From: Gammaproteobacteria bacterium
GTDB taxonomy: Bacteria > Actinomycetota > Acidimicrobiia > Spongiisociales > UBA4744
Reading direction: 5' to 3'
NCBI GenBank assembly: GCA_011682695.1
Contig: JAACED010000019.1
Coordinates: forward strand, 1 to 45,617
Length of the DNA: 45,617 nt
Each line of letters begins with the position of its first letter. The stretch's first letter is position 1. Positions 15,603 through 24,061 of this stretch are shown here, piece after piece. The notes under the pieces were generated by a model, which was not told where the DNA came from, ran no database searches, and was given only the letters and a program-made list of their open reading frames with translations. Position numbers and translations under genes: made by a program.

Positions 15603-18110
15603 TCAGTCGGTCGCTCCCGGCACCAGCTTCAGGTGCCCTTCCGACGCCGCCACGATGCTGTCGCGGTCCCAGTAGAGCGGAGCCGTCTCACCCGTGGCCC
15701 ACCGTTGGATCATGTCGTCGTAGTGGGGGTGATACGCGTGACCCGACTGACCGGTCGTGTGGAGTGCCGTCGATGCGTTGAGATCGGAGAAGTCGATCAC
15801 CATGCGCATCGAGGGGATTGCGACGACTTCGTACCCCTCCTCGACGAGCCAGCTCGTTGCATTCACCATGTCGGTGCCGCCGGGTACCTTGAACGGTCCT
15901 CGGTTGAACAGCATTTCGATTGGCGCGATCCCGGACTTGCCGAACGTCTGGTTTACGAACGTCGCCGTGTGTAGGTCGCCCCAGCGCCACGAAGCGGGCT
16001 CTCCGAGCGTGTCGTTCAACTCGTTCCAGGAGGCCAGGAGTGCCCCTTCCAGGATGTCGTCCCGTGTCTCTACCGCCGAGGTGGTCTGGTCGTCCCACCA
16101 GACGTTCGTCGGATCGTCGAGGATCTGCCGGATCGCCTCGAGCGAGGAGTCCCTGCCCGACGGGCGGAAGCCTTCCGGCAGGTCGTCGTTGTAGATCAAG
16201 ATCAGCAGGTTCTTCCATACGGCTCCGAAGAGTGCGGCTCCCTGACTGTCGACATCGAAGCGGTACTCCCCGTTCTCATCCGCCCAGGACTCGAGGATTG
16301 CCTGGGCTTGTCGAACCTCCGAGGAAGCGGAAGCGAGTCCGACCAGGCGGGGTATGAGCACGTCGGCGTGGATACTGGCGGCATCGAACTGCATGGCGCG
16401 CACGTCATCAGGGCTGATGGACGTTCCCGCGTCCTGGATCATGTCGACGATTCGCTGTGCCCGTGACCCATACGCCCATTCGCGGGCCAGGAAAGGGCCG
16501 ACTCCAGGGCGGGTCACGGCGTTGTTCGCGGTGACGATGAAGCCTTCGGGCGGGTCGAAGCTCGAAGGAAGCTCGTCGAAGGGGATGAATCCCGTCCACT
16601 CGTACGTATCCGTCCATCCGGGGACGGGACTGCGTCCGTCACCGTTGGCTCGAATCGGGATCCTTCCGGGAGCGTGATATCCGATGTGGCCGTCGATGTC
16701 CGCGTAGACGAAGTTCTGCGACGGGACGTCCCACATGCTGATGCCGTCCTGAAACTCGTTCCAGTTGGCGGCGCGGTCGATTGCCACGATGGCTTCGAGT
16801 GTCCGAGACGGTTCGAGTGCCGTCCAGCGAAGAGCGATCGCGTATGGCTCGGGGAGCGGGATGTCAGTCTTCTCGTCGAAGTCTTCGAGGCGTCCGTAGA
16901 CATCGGAGATGATCGGACCGTGGCGGGTCACTCGGACCTTCATCTGTACGGGTTCGCCGCCGGCGACGTTGATGGTCTCGATGTGGCTGTCCGCATCCAC
17001 CCATTCGCCGTTGACCTCGTACTGATTCTGGTTGTCCGGGTTGATCTTTTCGATGTACAGGTCTTGCACGTCTGCGGCGAGATTGGTCACACCCCAAGCG
17101 ATGTTGGCGTTGTGGCCGATGACGATTCCTGGGGCACCCAGGAGGGAGAAGCCGGCGACCTCATAGGGGCAGGCATCGGATACGGTCGTGCAGTGAAGGC
17201 CCGTCTCGTACCAGATGGCGGGCATCTGGATGCCGAGGTGCGGGTCGTTCGCCAGGATGGGCTCGCCGGTGGAGGTCAGGGATCCGGAGATCACCCAGTT
17301 GTTCGAGCCGATGTCCGAGCCGACCGGCCCCGTGAGCTGATTGATGAGTTCGATCGTGTCTGCGGTGCGGGCGAGGAGGCCGTCTGCCTCGTCGGGCAGT
17401 GCCGGAGCGGCGGCGCTCGTCGTTGCCGCTCCGAAGTCGGGGACGATAACAGGCCGATCCTCTGGGTACGGGGGGTACAGGTCGTCGACGCGATCACCGA
17501 TCAACTTGGACACCTTTGCGCGAAAGATCTCCAGATCCATGTTGGAGCGCAGGTCCCATGCCATCACCTTGGCCCAGACGAGGCTGTCGATCGGGCTCCA
17601 CGGAGAGGGGACGTAGGAGCGATTGTTCAGCTTCAGGACCGCGTACTCGAGGCTCAGGGATGCTCCCTGGTGATCGGCGAGGTACGCGTTGACGCCGTCC
17701 GCGAACGATGCAAGGGCGAGTGCGCCGTCCGGCGAGGCAGTCGCCCATTCCTGCTCGGCGATCCGTTCCCATCCGAGCGTACGGAGAAACTGGTCGGTTT
17801 CGACCTGGGATTCGCCGAAGATCTCTGCGAGACGTCCGCGACCGACGTGACGCTGGAAGTCCATCTGCCAGAAACGATCTTGCGCCTGGACGTATCCCTG
17901 TGCGAAAAACAGGTCGTGGCTGTTCGTCGCATAGATATGGGGTATGCCGTTCCCATCGCGGTAGATGTCGACGGGGTTCTGGAGACCGCTGAGAGCCAGT
18001 TCCCCATCCGTGGTGGGGAACGAGGCGCGCACGGTGACGAACCCGCCGGCGGCGATCAGGATTACGAGAGCGAGAACGAGAATGAGGAGGATCTTGAGGA
18101 ATTTGCGCAT
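15603..18110 (-). CDS. Penicillin-acylase-family N-terminal-nucleophile amidohydrolase
   Basis: The 835-residue precursor starts with one strong hydrophobic segment (residues 6-25), an uncleaved anchor or signal peptide. The alpha-chain region (about 40-268) has the family pattern VDIYRDGNGIPHIYATN and FAQGYVQAQDRFWQMD. The predicted autocleavage site places Ser269 at the beta-chain N-terminus (IGSNNWVISG), followed by ANDPHLGIQMPAIWYE. The family hydrolyses amides such as penicillin G, acyl-homoserine lactones or cyclic lipopeptides; the natural substrate cannot be read from sequence. The start is set by TAGCCT 6 nt before the ATG. It is monocistronic, with a terminator hairpin downstream. 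Confidence 0.92.
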   Translation of the reverse strand: MRKFLKILLILVLALVILIAAGGFVTVRASFPTTDGELALSGLQNPVDIYRDGNGIPHIYATNSHDLFFAQGYVQAQDRFWQMDFQRHVGRGRLAEIFGESQVETDQFLRTLGWERIAEQEWATASPDGALALASFADGVNAYLADHQGASLSLEYAVLKLNNRSYVPSPWSPIDSLVWAKVMAWDLRSNMDLEIFRAKVSKLIGDRVDDLYPPYPEDRPVIVPDFGAATTSAAAPALPDEADGLLARTADTIELINQLTGPVGSDIGSNNWVISGSLTSTGEPILANDPHLGIQMPAIWYETGLHCTTVSDACPYEVAGFSLLGAPGIVIGHNANIAWGVTNLAADVQDLYIEKINPDNQNQYEVNGEWVDADSHIETINVAGGEPVQMKVRVTRHGPIISDVYGRLEDFDEKTDIPLPEPYAIALRWTALEPSRTLEAIVAIDRAANWNEFQDGISMWDVPSQNFVYADIDGHIGYHAPGRIPIRANGDGRSPVPGWTDTYEWTGFIPFDELPSSFDPPEGFIVTANNAVTRPGVGPFLAREWAYGSRAQRIVDMIQDAGTSISPDDVRAMQFDAASIHADVLIPRLVGLASASSEVRQAQAILESWADENGEYRFDVDSQGAALFGAVWKNLLILIYNDDLPEGFRPSGRDSSLEAIRQILDDPTNVWWDDQTTSAVETRDDILEGALLASWNELNDTLGEPASWRWGDLHTATFVNQTFGKSGIAPIEMLFNRGPFKVPGGTDMVNATSWLVEEGYEVVAIPSMRMVIDFSDLNASTALHTTGQSGHAYHPHYDDMIQRWATGETAPLYWDRDSIVAASEGHLKLVPGATD

Positions 18111-18116
18111 GAGCCG

Positions 18117-18122
18117 AGGCTA
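18117..18122 (-). promoter_or_regulatory. -10 hexamer of leaderless acylase promoter
   Basis: TAGCCT on the minus strand, 6 nt before the acylase ATG at 18110. Confidence 0.6.
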
Positions 18123-18153
18123 GTGCCTCGACCGGCAACCTTTGTGGTGTTCT

Positions 18154-18313
18154 GCCGGCCAGGAACGCCGCTCGCTGCGTTCTCCGCCTCGACGCACCTG
18201 AAGGTGCGCCTTCGTTGTGCGGCCTTGTGAGCGATGCCCCTGCCTCGGCATCGACACCCCGAATGTCACCGGCCAAGGCACTGGCGTCTCGACCGGCAAC
18301 GTTCCTGGCCGGC
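18154..18313. repeat. 160-bp intergenic element with perfect 14-bp inverted ends; contains hairpin repeat copy 2
   Basis: GCCGGCCAGGAACG at 18154-18167 is the exact reverse complement of 18300-18313. Inside, 18166-18237 is the second copy of the ~73-bp hairpin repeat at 7482-7555. The ends and size are MITE-like, but the other repeat copy lacks these ends. The remaining bases to the permease stop at 18533 hold no gene that could be supported. Confidence 0.65.
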
Positions 18314-18532
18314 ACGGCAAGAAGATTGTCTGTCGAGGGGCTACGTGTGGCCAGATCGTTTCGTGATCGAGCGCCGCTACGCCGCGTTTGCTCTCATCCG
18401 TGCGCCCAGATCTTCGTCGCCGCTTGGCTGCCGGGGGCGCCTGAACCGCCGACGGCGTTGTCCGTCTCCTCGATCGGCTCTCTCACTCTGGCGTCGGAGC
18501 TGTGGGGATCGATGCCATTCTGGGCTGACAGT

Positions 18533-19252
18533 TCACTTCTCTTCCCATGTGAAGAACCAGCCTGCCAGTGCCGGGCCGAGGATGGCCCAGAAGACCATCG
18601 CGGCGAGGTCTGTGGGGAGGAACTGGGCCTCGTTGAGTGCGGCACGGAACAGCGCGGTGAGCGGCGCCGCGGGCAGGATCTTGGCAATCACGATCATGGC
18701 CGGAGGGAGCACCCAGATCGGGAAGATGATGTCGCCGAGCACCAGCAGCGTCAGGTAGAGACCATTGGCGACGGCGAGCGTCGCTTCGGCCCGAAAGGTC
18801 CCTGCGATGAAGAGACCGATCCCCGACATCGCCACAGATCCGAGCACCATCGCCGTGATGAACAGGCCGATGTTCGGATCGGCGCTCCAGTGGAACACGG
18901 TGGTTGCCACTCCGAGGAGGATCGCCACCTGGATGATCTCGATGATGAACACCGAGGACGTCTTGGCGACGATCAGAGCGGTGCGTGGCATGGGGGTCGC
19001 ACCGAGTCGTTTCAGCACGTGATACTTGCGTTCGAAGCCGGTCGTGATGGCCAAGCTCGTGAGCGACGCCGAGAGAATCGCCAGAGCGAGCAGACCGGGA
19101 ATGAGCATCTCGACGGTGAGCCCGAACAGGCCCGTGTAGCCGAAGAAGAGCAGGATCGTCAGCGGGACGAGAACGAGCAGGAGGATCGCTTCGCCACGCC
19201 GGGCGGCGTTGGTGAGTTCGAATCTGGTCTGAGCTCTGATCGCACGCAGCAT
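18533..19252 (-). CDS. ABC-2 type exporter permease
   Basis: The 239-residue membrane protein has about six hydrophobic helices and the ABC-2 permease pattern: an N-terminal cytosolic segment (MLRAIRAQTRFELTNAARRGE), then LLLVLVPLTILLFFGYTG, a cytosolic coupling loop with RKYHVLKRLGATPMPR, and a helix with GDIIFPIWVLPPAM. It starts 3 nt after the stop of the ATPase gene and forms an exporter with it. The usual clients are drugs, lipids or antibiotics, but none is indicated here. Confidence 0.9.
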   Translation of the reverse strand: MLRAIRAQTRFELTNAARRGEAILLLVLVPLTILLFFGYTGLFGLTVEMLIPGLLALAILSASLTSLAITTGFERKYHVLKRLGATPMPRTALIVAKTSSVFIIEIIQVAILLGVATTVFHWSADPNIGLFITAMVLGSVAMSGIGLFIAGTFRAEATLAVANGLYLTLLVLGDIIFPIWVLPPAMIVIAKILPAAPLTALFRAALNEAQFLPTDLAAMVFWAILGPALAGWFFTWEEK

Positions 19253-19255
19253 CGG

Positions 19256-20146
19256 CTAGTCCTCTGCCGTGAGTTCGAGGAACACATCTTCCAGGCCGGT
19301 GGCTCCGACACGGAGTTCGCGCAGCAAGACGCCCCGCTCGGCAAGCCATGTCGTCAGCGTTGCCAGGGCTTGCGGGGTGACGGGGTCCACATCAAGGACG
19401 TACTGTCCGGGTGCCTGTTCCCTTGTGGCAATCGGGAAGCTCTCGGTGTCGAGGCCGGGCTCGGCAAGCAGCGTCACGCCACCGCTTTTCTGAATGAGTT
19501 GCGAAGGGGATCCCTCGGCGATCAGACGCCCATTGCTGATGATCCCGATCCGATCCGACAGCCGTTCGGCTTCGTCCATGTAGTGCGTTGTCAGCAGGGT
19601 GGTCACACCTTCGTCGTGGAGCGTCTCGATGATCGCCCAGGTGGTTCTGCGCGCCATCGGATCCATACCGGACGTGGGCTCATCCAGGAAGAGCACCTGT
19701 GGGTTGCCAACGAGGGCCAACGCGAGAGACAAGCGCTGCTTCTCGCCGCCAGAAAGCTGGCGGTACGGGGTCTTGAGGCGACCCGTCAGCCCGGTCAGCT
19801 CGACGAGATCGTCCAGATCTCGGGGGTGATCGTGGAACGCTGCGAACAAGCGCAGTGCTTCGAGTGGCCGGGTGGCGGGAGAGATGCCGCCTTCCTGCAG
19901 CATGACGCCGACGCGTTTGTGGAGTTCTCGAGGATGCTTCGACGGATCGATGCCGAGCACGGCGACGTTTCCTGCACTCGGGTCGCGGAGGCCTTCGAGG
20001 ATCTCGACGGTGGTCGTCTTGCCGGCTCCGTTCGGCCCCAACAGGGCGTAGGACTCGCCTTGCTCAACGGACAGGGTGAGGTGATCGACTGCGGTGTGCC
20101 GGCCATACCGCTTGGTGAGGTTGTCGATGACGATCGCTGGAGCCAC
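19256..20146 (-). CDS. ABC exporter ATP-binding protein
   Basis: The 296-residue ATPase has all nucleotide-binding motifs: Walker A GPNGAGKTT (about 38-46), signature LSGGEKQRLSLALAL, Walker B QVLFLDEPTSGMDP and the switch His in LLTTHYMD. It also has a C-terminal domain (about 215-296) seen in drug-exporter ATPases of the DrrA/CcmA class. It pairs with the permease immediately downstream. The start is GTG 20146, with TACCAT 8 nt before it. Confidence 0.94.
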   Translation of the reverse strand: MAPAIVIDNLTKRYGRHTAVDHLTLSVEQGESYALLGPNGAGKTTTVEILEGLRDPSAGNVAVLGIDPSKHPRELHKRVGVMLQEGGISPATRPLEALRLFAAFHDHPRDLDDLVELTGLTGRLKTPYRQLSGGEKQRLSLALALVGNPQVLFLDEPTSGMDPMARRTTWAIIETLHDEGVTTLLTTHYMDEAERLSDRIGIISNGRLIAEGSPSQLIQKSGGVTLLAEPGLDTESFPIATREQAPGQYVLDVDPVTPQALATLTTWLAERGVLLRELRVGATGLEDVFLELTAED

Positions 20147-20154
20147 AGGCGAGC

Positions 20155-20160
20155 ATGGTA
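20155..20160 (-). promoter_or_regulatory. -10 hexamer of leaderless ABC exporter promoter
   Basis: TACCAT on the minus strand, 8 nt before a GTG start. A leaderless GTG is less common than a leaderless ATG. Confidence 0.5.
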
Positions 20161-20377
20161 ATCGGCGGTATGGGTGTGAAATTCGAGGGTGAGGGTTTGC
20201 CTACGCCGGGAACCTCGCCGATTGCCTGGCGTATCCATCCGGCTTTTCGGGCGTGCTGCATGCACAGGTGGCGACGGAAGGTTCGCGAAGGGCGCGCCCC
20301 ACCGCCGATCTGCGCGTGGGCACTGGTCGGCAATCGCGTCTTGTCGTCTTGGTGGTGTGCCGTGGTTTGGACGGTTG

Positions 20378-21472
20378 TTATGGCGGGTCGTTGCCGCCGG
20401 GTTTGAGGAATCGTCGTCGTTGAGGTGGCGTGTCGGGGTCGATCTGATAGCCCATCCCGTGGATGACGACATGATGGTGATACCAACACAGCGTCGTGAG
20501 GTTCTCCGGATCGGTTGGTCCGCCTTGGGAGTATGGGGTGATGTGGTGTGCTTGGAGGCGGTAGCGGCTAGTGCAGGCGTCTGCGGTACACACACTGGCG
20601 TCTCTATGCAGGATTGCTCTACGTAACGCCGGGTTGATCGTCCTGGTGTGTCTCCCGACGGCCAACGGGGTTCCGTCTGTGGTGAGAATCGTTTCGATCT
20701 GGCTGTCACACAGGAGTCCGTCGAGAGCGTTGGGTCCGATCCGTACGCCCGAATCGAGGATGACGCCGGTCTTGTTTTGGGTCTGGGTTGCCGGGTCGGC
20801 GTCGACGAAGACGGTGACCAGGGGGGTACAGGTTCCTTCACCGGCCGTTGCGGTGAGGGAATCTTGGGCGATCGATGTGAGGGCGTCCGCCTGTCGCTGC
20901 CCCAAGGTCGGCCTCGTTCCATCCGGCAGGGCAGGGAACATGTCGGCACGTCGGATGAGGGCTTGTTCGACGATCTGGCCGTCGACGCCGGGCAGGAGCC
21001 CCCACAGGCGCCATGAGGTCTGGTCGAGGTTGGGTTGCATGGCGAGGTACCGGTCACAGACACTCTGGTGTTCCCGATCACGCGAGAAACGATGCCTTCT
21101 GGAGACTTCACGGCGCAGACCGCCGATATCGAACCGCCGTCCGGTCTGGACGGTGTTGTCGACACCGGTCGCGGCGTATCTGCACAACTCGACGGCACGG
21201 TCGAAGGTGACTCCTCCTGCGGTGAGCGCTTCGGCTACCTCGGGCGTGTCCAGGACCGCACGGGAGGTCCGTATGAGTGCCGATGCGGTCTCCGGCGCCA
21301 CATCCAGACGACTTGCGGTCCATTCGACCATCGAGCGGCACCCATCGGCGGTAGATACCTGACGGCGATCCAGCTCGGCTAACACGGCGATCTGCACCGC
21401 CCGACCCCGAGCGATGACTGCTTCGGTCGCCAACAAGGTCTGTTCCAGGTCATCTGTGGTTCGACTGTCCAT
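20378..21472 (-). CDS. DUF222/13E12-type HNH endonuclease-like protein
   Basis: The 364-residue protein has an all-helical DUF222 (13E12 repeat) region (about 1-260), including RRQVSTADGCRSMVEWTASR and the family's DAVERGGVTFDRA-like ALTAGGVTFDRAVEL. A C-terminal HNH nuclease motif follows, LQAHHITPYSQGGPTDPENL, with LCWYHHHVVIHGMGY (about 310-345). These proteins are abundant and highly duplicated in high-GC actinobacteria; their role is unclear and a link to mobile DNA is often assumed. It is probably an intact, solitary copy. The start follows TATGTT by 6 nt. Confidence 0.88.
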   Translation of the reverse strand: MDSRTTDDLEQTLLATEAVIARGRAVQIAVLAELDRRQVSTADGCRSMVEWTASRLDVAPETASALIRTSRAVLDTPEVAEALTAGGVTFDRAVELCRYAATGVDNTVQTGRRFDIGGLRREVSRRHRFSRDREHQSVCDRYLAMQPNLDQTSWRLWGLLPGVDGQIVEQALIRRADMFPALPDGTRPTLGQRQADALTSIAQDSLTATAGEGTCTPLVTVFVDADPATQTQNKTGVILDSGVRIGPNALDGLLCDSQIETILTTDGTPLAVGRHTRTINPALRRAILHRDASVCTADACTSRYRLQAHHITPYSQGGPTDPENLTTLCWYHHHVVIHGMGYQIDPDTPPQRRRFLKPGGNDPP

Positions 21473-21478
21473 ACCGGC

Positions 21479-21484
21479 AACATA
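21479..21484 (-). promoter_or_regulatory. -10 hexamer of leaderless HNH gene promoter
   Basis: TATGTT on the minus strand, 6 nt before the ATG at 21472. Confidence 0.55.
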
Positions 21485-21541
21485 TCACCCGGGTGTGACA
21501 GAAAACGACCGACAACGATAGAAAACGAAAGAAAAGAACCT

Positions 21542-22243
21542 TCATGTTTGGCGACCGTCGCTGTTCAGGCAGGTCGGCTTCATGCCCCGGACCCGGATAT
21601 AGCGGATCCCCCGCCCGAGACTCCAGGGGCCGGAACCCAGGAGGAGCGCTGCTGCAGCGGGCCCGGTGGCGAGGCGCCGTTCCCACACCGGTCGCACCAG
21701 GTCGGTCAGTTCGCGGACTTCGACGTCGACCATGCCGACCTCTTTCATCCACCCCGCGAAGTCATCCGGCGTGGCGACGCACAGGTAGTTGAGGCCGGCA
21801 TCGGTGAACGCCGTACGAACGTCGGCGGGTGGATCCTCCGGAGCGATCACATCGGTGAGCGTCATCACACCGCTGGGACGGAGCACCCTGGCCATCTCGG
21901 ACTGACCGATATCGGTCACCTCCGAGGTCGGATACACGATGAACTCACTCACCACACCATCGAACGTCGCATCGGGAGACGGAATCCGGTCGGGCAACGC
22001 CTTGTCGAACCTGACCGGGATGCCTTCAGTCTTGGCGCTCCGGGCCGCTCTCAGCAGCTCTTCGGAGAGTTGGAGCCCTAGCACCTCACCTGCGCCGACC
22101 CGATCGGCGATTCGGAACGCCACCTCGCCGGACGCCGAGCACAGTACGAGAATCTGTTTTCCCACCAACGGTTCCAGGTCGGCGAGAATTGTCTCGACCA
22201 CCGGAGACAGCAACTCCCGTTCGGTCTTCGCCCACGGCGCCAT
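21542..22243 (-). CDS. Class I SAM-dependent methyltransferase
   Basis: The 233-residue protein has a Rossmann methyltransferase core. Motif I is ILVLCSASGEVAFRIADRVG, with a less usual Ser-Ala-Ser-Gly loop in place of G-x-G-x-G. Next come VLGLQLSEELLRAAR, an acidic motif in PSPDATFDGVVSEFIVYP and a late VLRPSGVMTLTDVI strand. This layout resembles UbiE/arsenite-methyltransferase relatives, but the Cys pattern needed for ArsM is absent. The substrate is unknown. The start at 22243 has AGGAGG 7 nt upstream. It is the nearest gene upstream of the HNH gene on the same strand, with a separate promoter. Confidence 0.8.
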   Translation of the reverse strand: MAPWAKTERELLSPVVETILADLEPLVGKQILVLCSASGEVAFRIADRVGAGEVLGLQLSEELLRAARSAKTEGIPVRFDKALPDRIPSPDATFDGVVSEFIVYPTSEVTDIGQSEMARVLRPSGVMTLTDVIAPEDPPADVRTAFTDAGLNYLCVATPDDFAGWMKEVGMVDVEVRELTDLVRPVWERRLATGPAAAALLLGSGPWSLGRGIRYIRVRGMKPTCLNSDGRQT

Positions 22244-22326
22244 CGGTCGACCTCCTGTATCGAACCTACTCCGTCGGGGGCAGGTCTCGTCCCGGGAATC
22301 CTGGGACGGGTTTCATGGCGGGCCGG

Positions 22327-22332
22327 TAGCCT
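22327..22332 (+). promoter_or_regulatory. -10 hexamer of leaderless GNAT promoter
   Basis: TAGCCT, 9 nt before GTG 22342. It excludes the in-frame GTG at 22333, which touches the hexamer. Confidence 0.45.
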
Positions 22333-22341
22333 GTGCTGCCC

Positions 22342-22917
22342 GTGAGGACCCAGCGGCGGTGGGTTGTGTCGAGTGAGACGGCGAAGAACGGAGAACGCGC
22401 GGTGGCTGATCTGATCACGCTGATCGGCACCACTGAGGAGCCGGGAGCTTCGGCGGCCGTTCTGGCGCGCGGGTACGAGGCCAGGCCGATGGCGATGTCG
22501 GATACGGACGCCGTCGGCTCCCTGTACTTCGCCGCGTACGATCCTGGTGAGGCGTGTTTCACGTTGGATGAGGCGGTCGCCGATGTCGCCGTGTCGTTGG
22601 ACGGTGACTACGGTCCGTTCTGGGCCGAGGCGTCCCCGGTCATCGGCCGCGAGGGCCAGGTCGTTGCTGCCGTGATGACGGTTCGCCGGGCTCCGTGGGA
22701 CGAGACGCCGGACTGTCCGTTCATTATCGAGGTGTTCACCGATCGTGCCCACCGTCGGCGCGGACTCGCCCGGTTCGGTATCGAATGGTGCCTGAGGATC
22801 GTGCGCGAGGCGGGCGAGACCGCCGTGGCGTTACGTGTGATGGATGACAACACTCCGGCCCTCGCCCTGTACGAGTCCCTCGGCTTCATACGGTGGCAGC
22901 TCGTGCAGCATGGGTGA
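22342..22917 (+). CDS. GNAT-family N-acetyltransferase
   Basis: About 191 residues with a C-terminal GNAT domain. The acetyl-CoA-binding loop is IIEVFTDRAHRRRGLARFGI (the R-x-x-G-x-G/A motif A), followed by VALRVMDDNTPALALYESLGF (motif B, with the conserved NTPALALYESLGF). The N-terminal half (EARPMAMSDTDAVGSLYFAAYD) resembles the substrate-binding part of the fold. The acceptor is unknown. It is divergent from the methyltransferase gene. Confidence 0.86.
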   Translation: MRTQRRWVVSSETAKNGERAVADLITLIGTTEEPGASAAVLARGYEARPMAMSDTDAVGSLYFAAYDPGEACFTLDEAVADVAVSLDGDYGPFWAEASPVIGREGQVVAAVMTVRRAPWDETPDCPFIIEVFTDRAHRRRGLARFGIEWCLRIVREAGETAVALRVMDDNTPALALYESLGFIRWQLVQHG

Positions 22918-22988
22918 CTCGAGGTCCGAACATCTGGTTCTCGACGACCCTTGAGCGCAGCCACAGTCCATGATGGGAATGTGGCGTC

Positions 22989-23204
22989 ATGGAGGTATCG
23001 GTGGAAGTCGGTAGCAGAGAGCTGCGGAATCACCCGAGTCGGTATCTTGCTCGGGTGCGGTCCGGCGAGGAGGTCGCGGTCACCGAGATCGCCTACTTCG
23101 ACACGTCGGTGGTGCTTCCCCCTCCGACGGAGACTGGAGCTTCCTTCCGGACGTTGATGTGCGGATCCGGTGAGCGGGTCATCACCGTCCGGCCCAGCTG
23201 CTAA
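22989..23204 (+). pseudogene. Remnant of a Phd antitoxin / PIN toxin module, fused in frame
   Basis: Residues 1-33 match the N-terminus of Phd/YefM-type antitoxins (VGSRELRNHPSRYLARVRSG, then EEVAVTE). The sequence then switches directly to IAYFDTSVVLPP, the start of a VapC-type PIN toxin carrying the first metal-binding Asp. The antitoxin's C-terminal half and the rest of the PIN domain are gone, and the last ~25 residues match neither. The simplest reading is an internal deletion joining the two genes of a VapBC-like pair. No function is expected, though the DNA-binding half could persist. Confidence 0.7.
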
Positions 23205-23275
23205 ATCCGGCCACAGTTGCACCTCTGCCATGCGCAACCGGTGCCAGACAAGTACTGTCCGTTTGGGGAGGGTAG

Positions 23276-23980
23276 ATGGCCAAGCGACGCAGGAATCTTC
23301 TCGTTGCCGCCCTTGTGCCGGCTCTGGCAATCGTGACTGTTGTCGCGGTGAGCAACGCTGAACCTGACTCACACGCCGTGCCGAACGAGAACCGTCTCAC
23401 TGCTGCATTGACGAGCATCGCTGCCTATCAGAACGGGCTATTGGTCTCCGGTTTCCACTCCGGAGGGCGCGCTCAGCTTGTGGTTGCGCTGAGAGACGGC
23501 GATGTGCCGTTTGTGTTGGGTGATGGAGTCCAAGCGAGACTGACGCAGGCCGAACAGCAACTCCCAAAGCTGCGATCGCTGCTCGCCGAGCTCGGCGAGC
23601 AGTACTCACACTTCAAGACGGAGATCACCGTCGAGGCGACGAACCGACTCGACAACGGCAATCTCGAGGTGCGTTATGTCGAGACGACGTATATCTACTA
23701 CCAGTGGCCCCATGAGCATGATGATGGGGCGCCGGAGTACTCGGCCTATTCAGCAGACTACGTTGCGAGATTCTCCAGAAGCGTAGAGAACTCCTGGTCA
23801 GTGGATTCGATCGAACTGGTTGACGGTACGGTAGGGTCCGCCCCGTTCATTCGCCCGATTACCGAGCCGGTGCCGGGAAGAGAGATCGCAACCGGCGTTG
23901 CCGAACTCGCCAAGAGACTTGACGCCGCGTACGACGAGGCGATTGTCGCCGGGAGTCCCGCCGCCAAAACCACCAGGTGA
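23276..23980 (+). CDS. Membrane-anchored or secreted protein of unknown function
   Basis: The 234-residue protein has a basic N-terminus (MAKRRR) and a hydrophobic helix (residues 8-25), then an extracytoplasmic domain. The domain shows a helical segment (about 75-110) and beta-rich stretches (TEITVEATNRLDNGNLEVRY; WSVDSIELVDG). I did not recognise the family. A TACTGT -10 hexamer at 23252-23257 and GGGAGGG just before the ATG support the start. It stands alone between a toxin-antitoxin scar and an ABC operon, with no obvious partner. Confidence 0.65.
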   Translation: MAKRRRNLLVAALVPALAIVTVVAVSNAEPDSHAVPNENRLTAALTSIAAYQNGLLVSGFHSGGRAQLVVALRDGDVPFVLGDGVQARLTQAEQQLPKLRSLLAELGEQYSHFKTEITVEATNRLDNGNLEVRYVETTYIYYQWPHEHDDGAPEYSAYSADYVARFSRSVENSWSVDSIELVDGTVGSAPFIRPITEPVPGREIATGVAELAKRLDAAYDEAIVAGSPAAKTTR

Positions 23981-24049
23981 GTGGCCTGGTGGCCGAGCGG
24001 CGACGATGAGCCTACGTCGACACGTCGGCGGCCGGACCCTCGAGGGAAG

Positions 24050-24055
24050 TAGAGT
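24050..24055 (+). promoter_or_regulatory. -10 hexamer of leaderless ABC operon promoter
   Basis: TAGAGT, 6 nt before the ATG at 24062. Confidence 0.55.
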
Positions 24056-24061
24056 CGCCGC

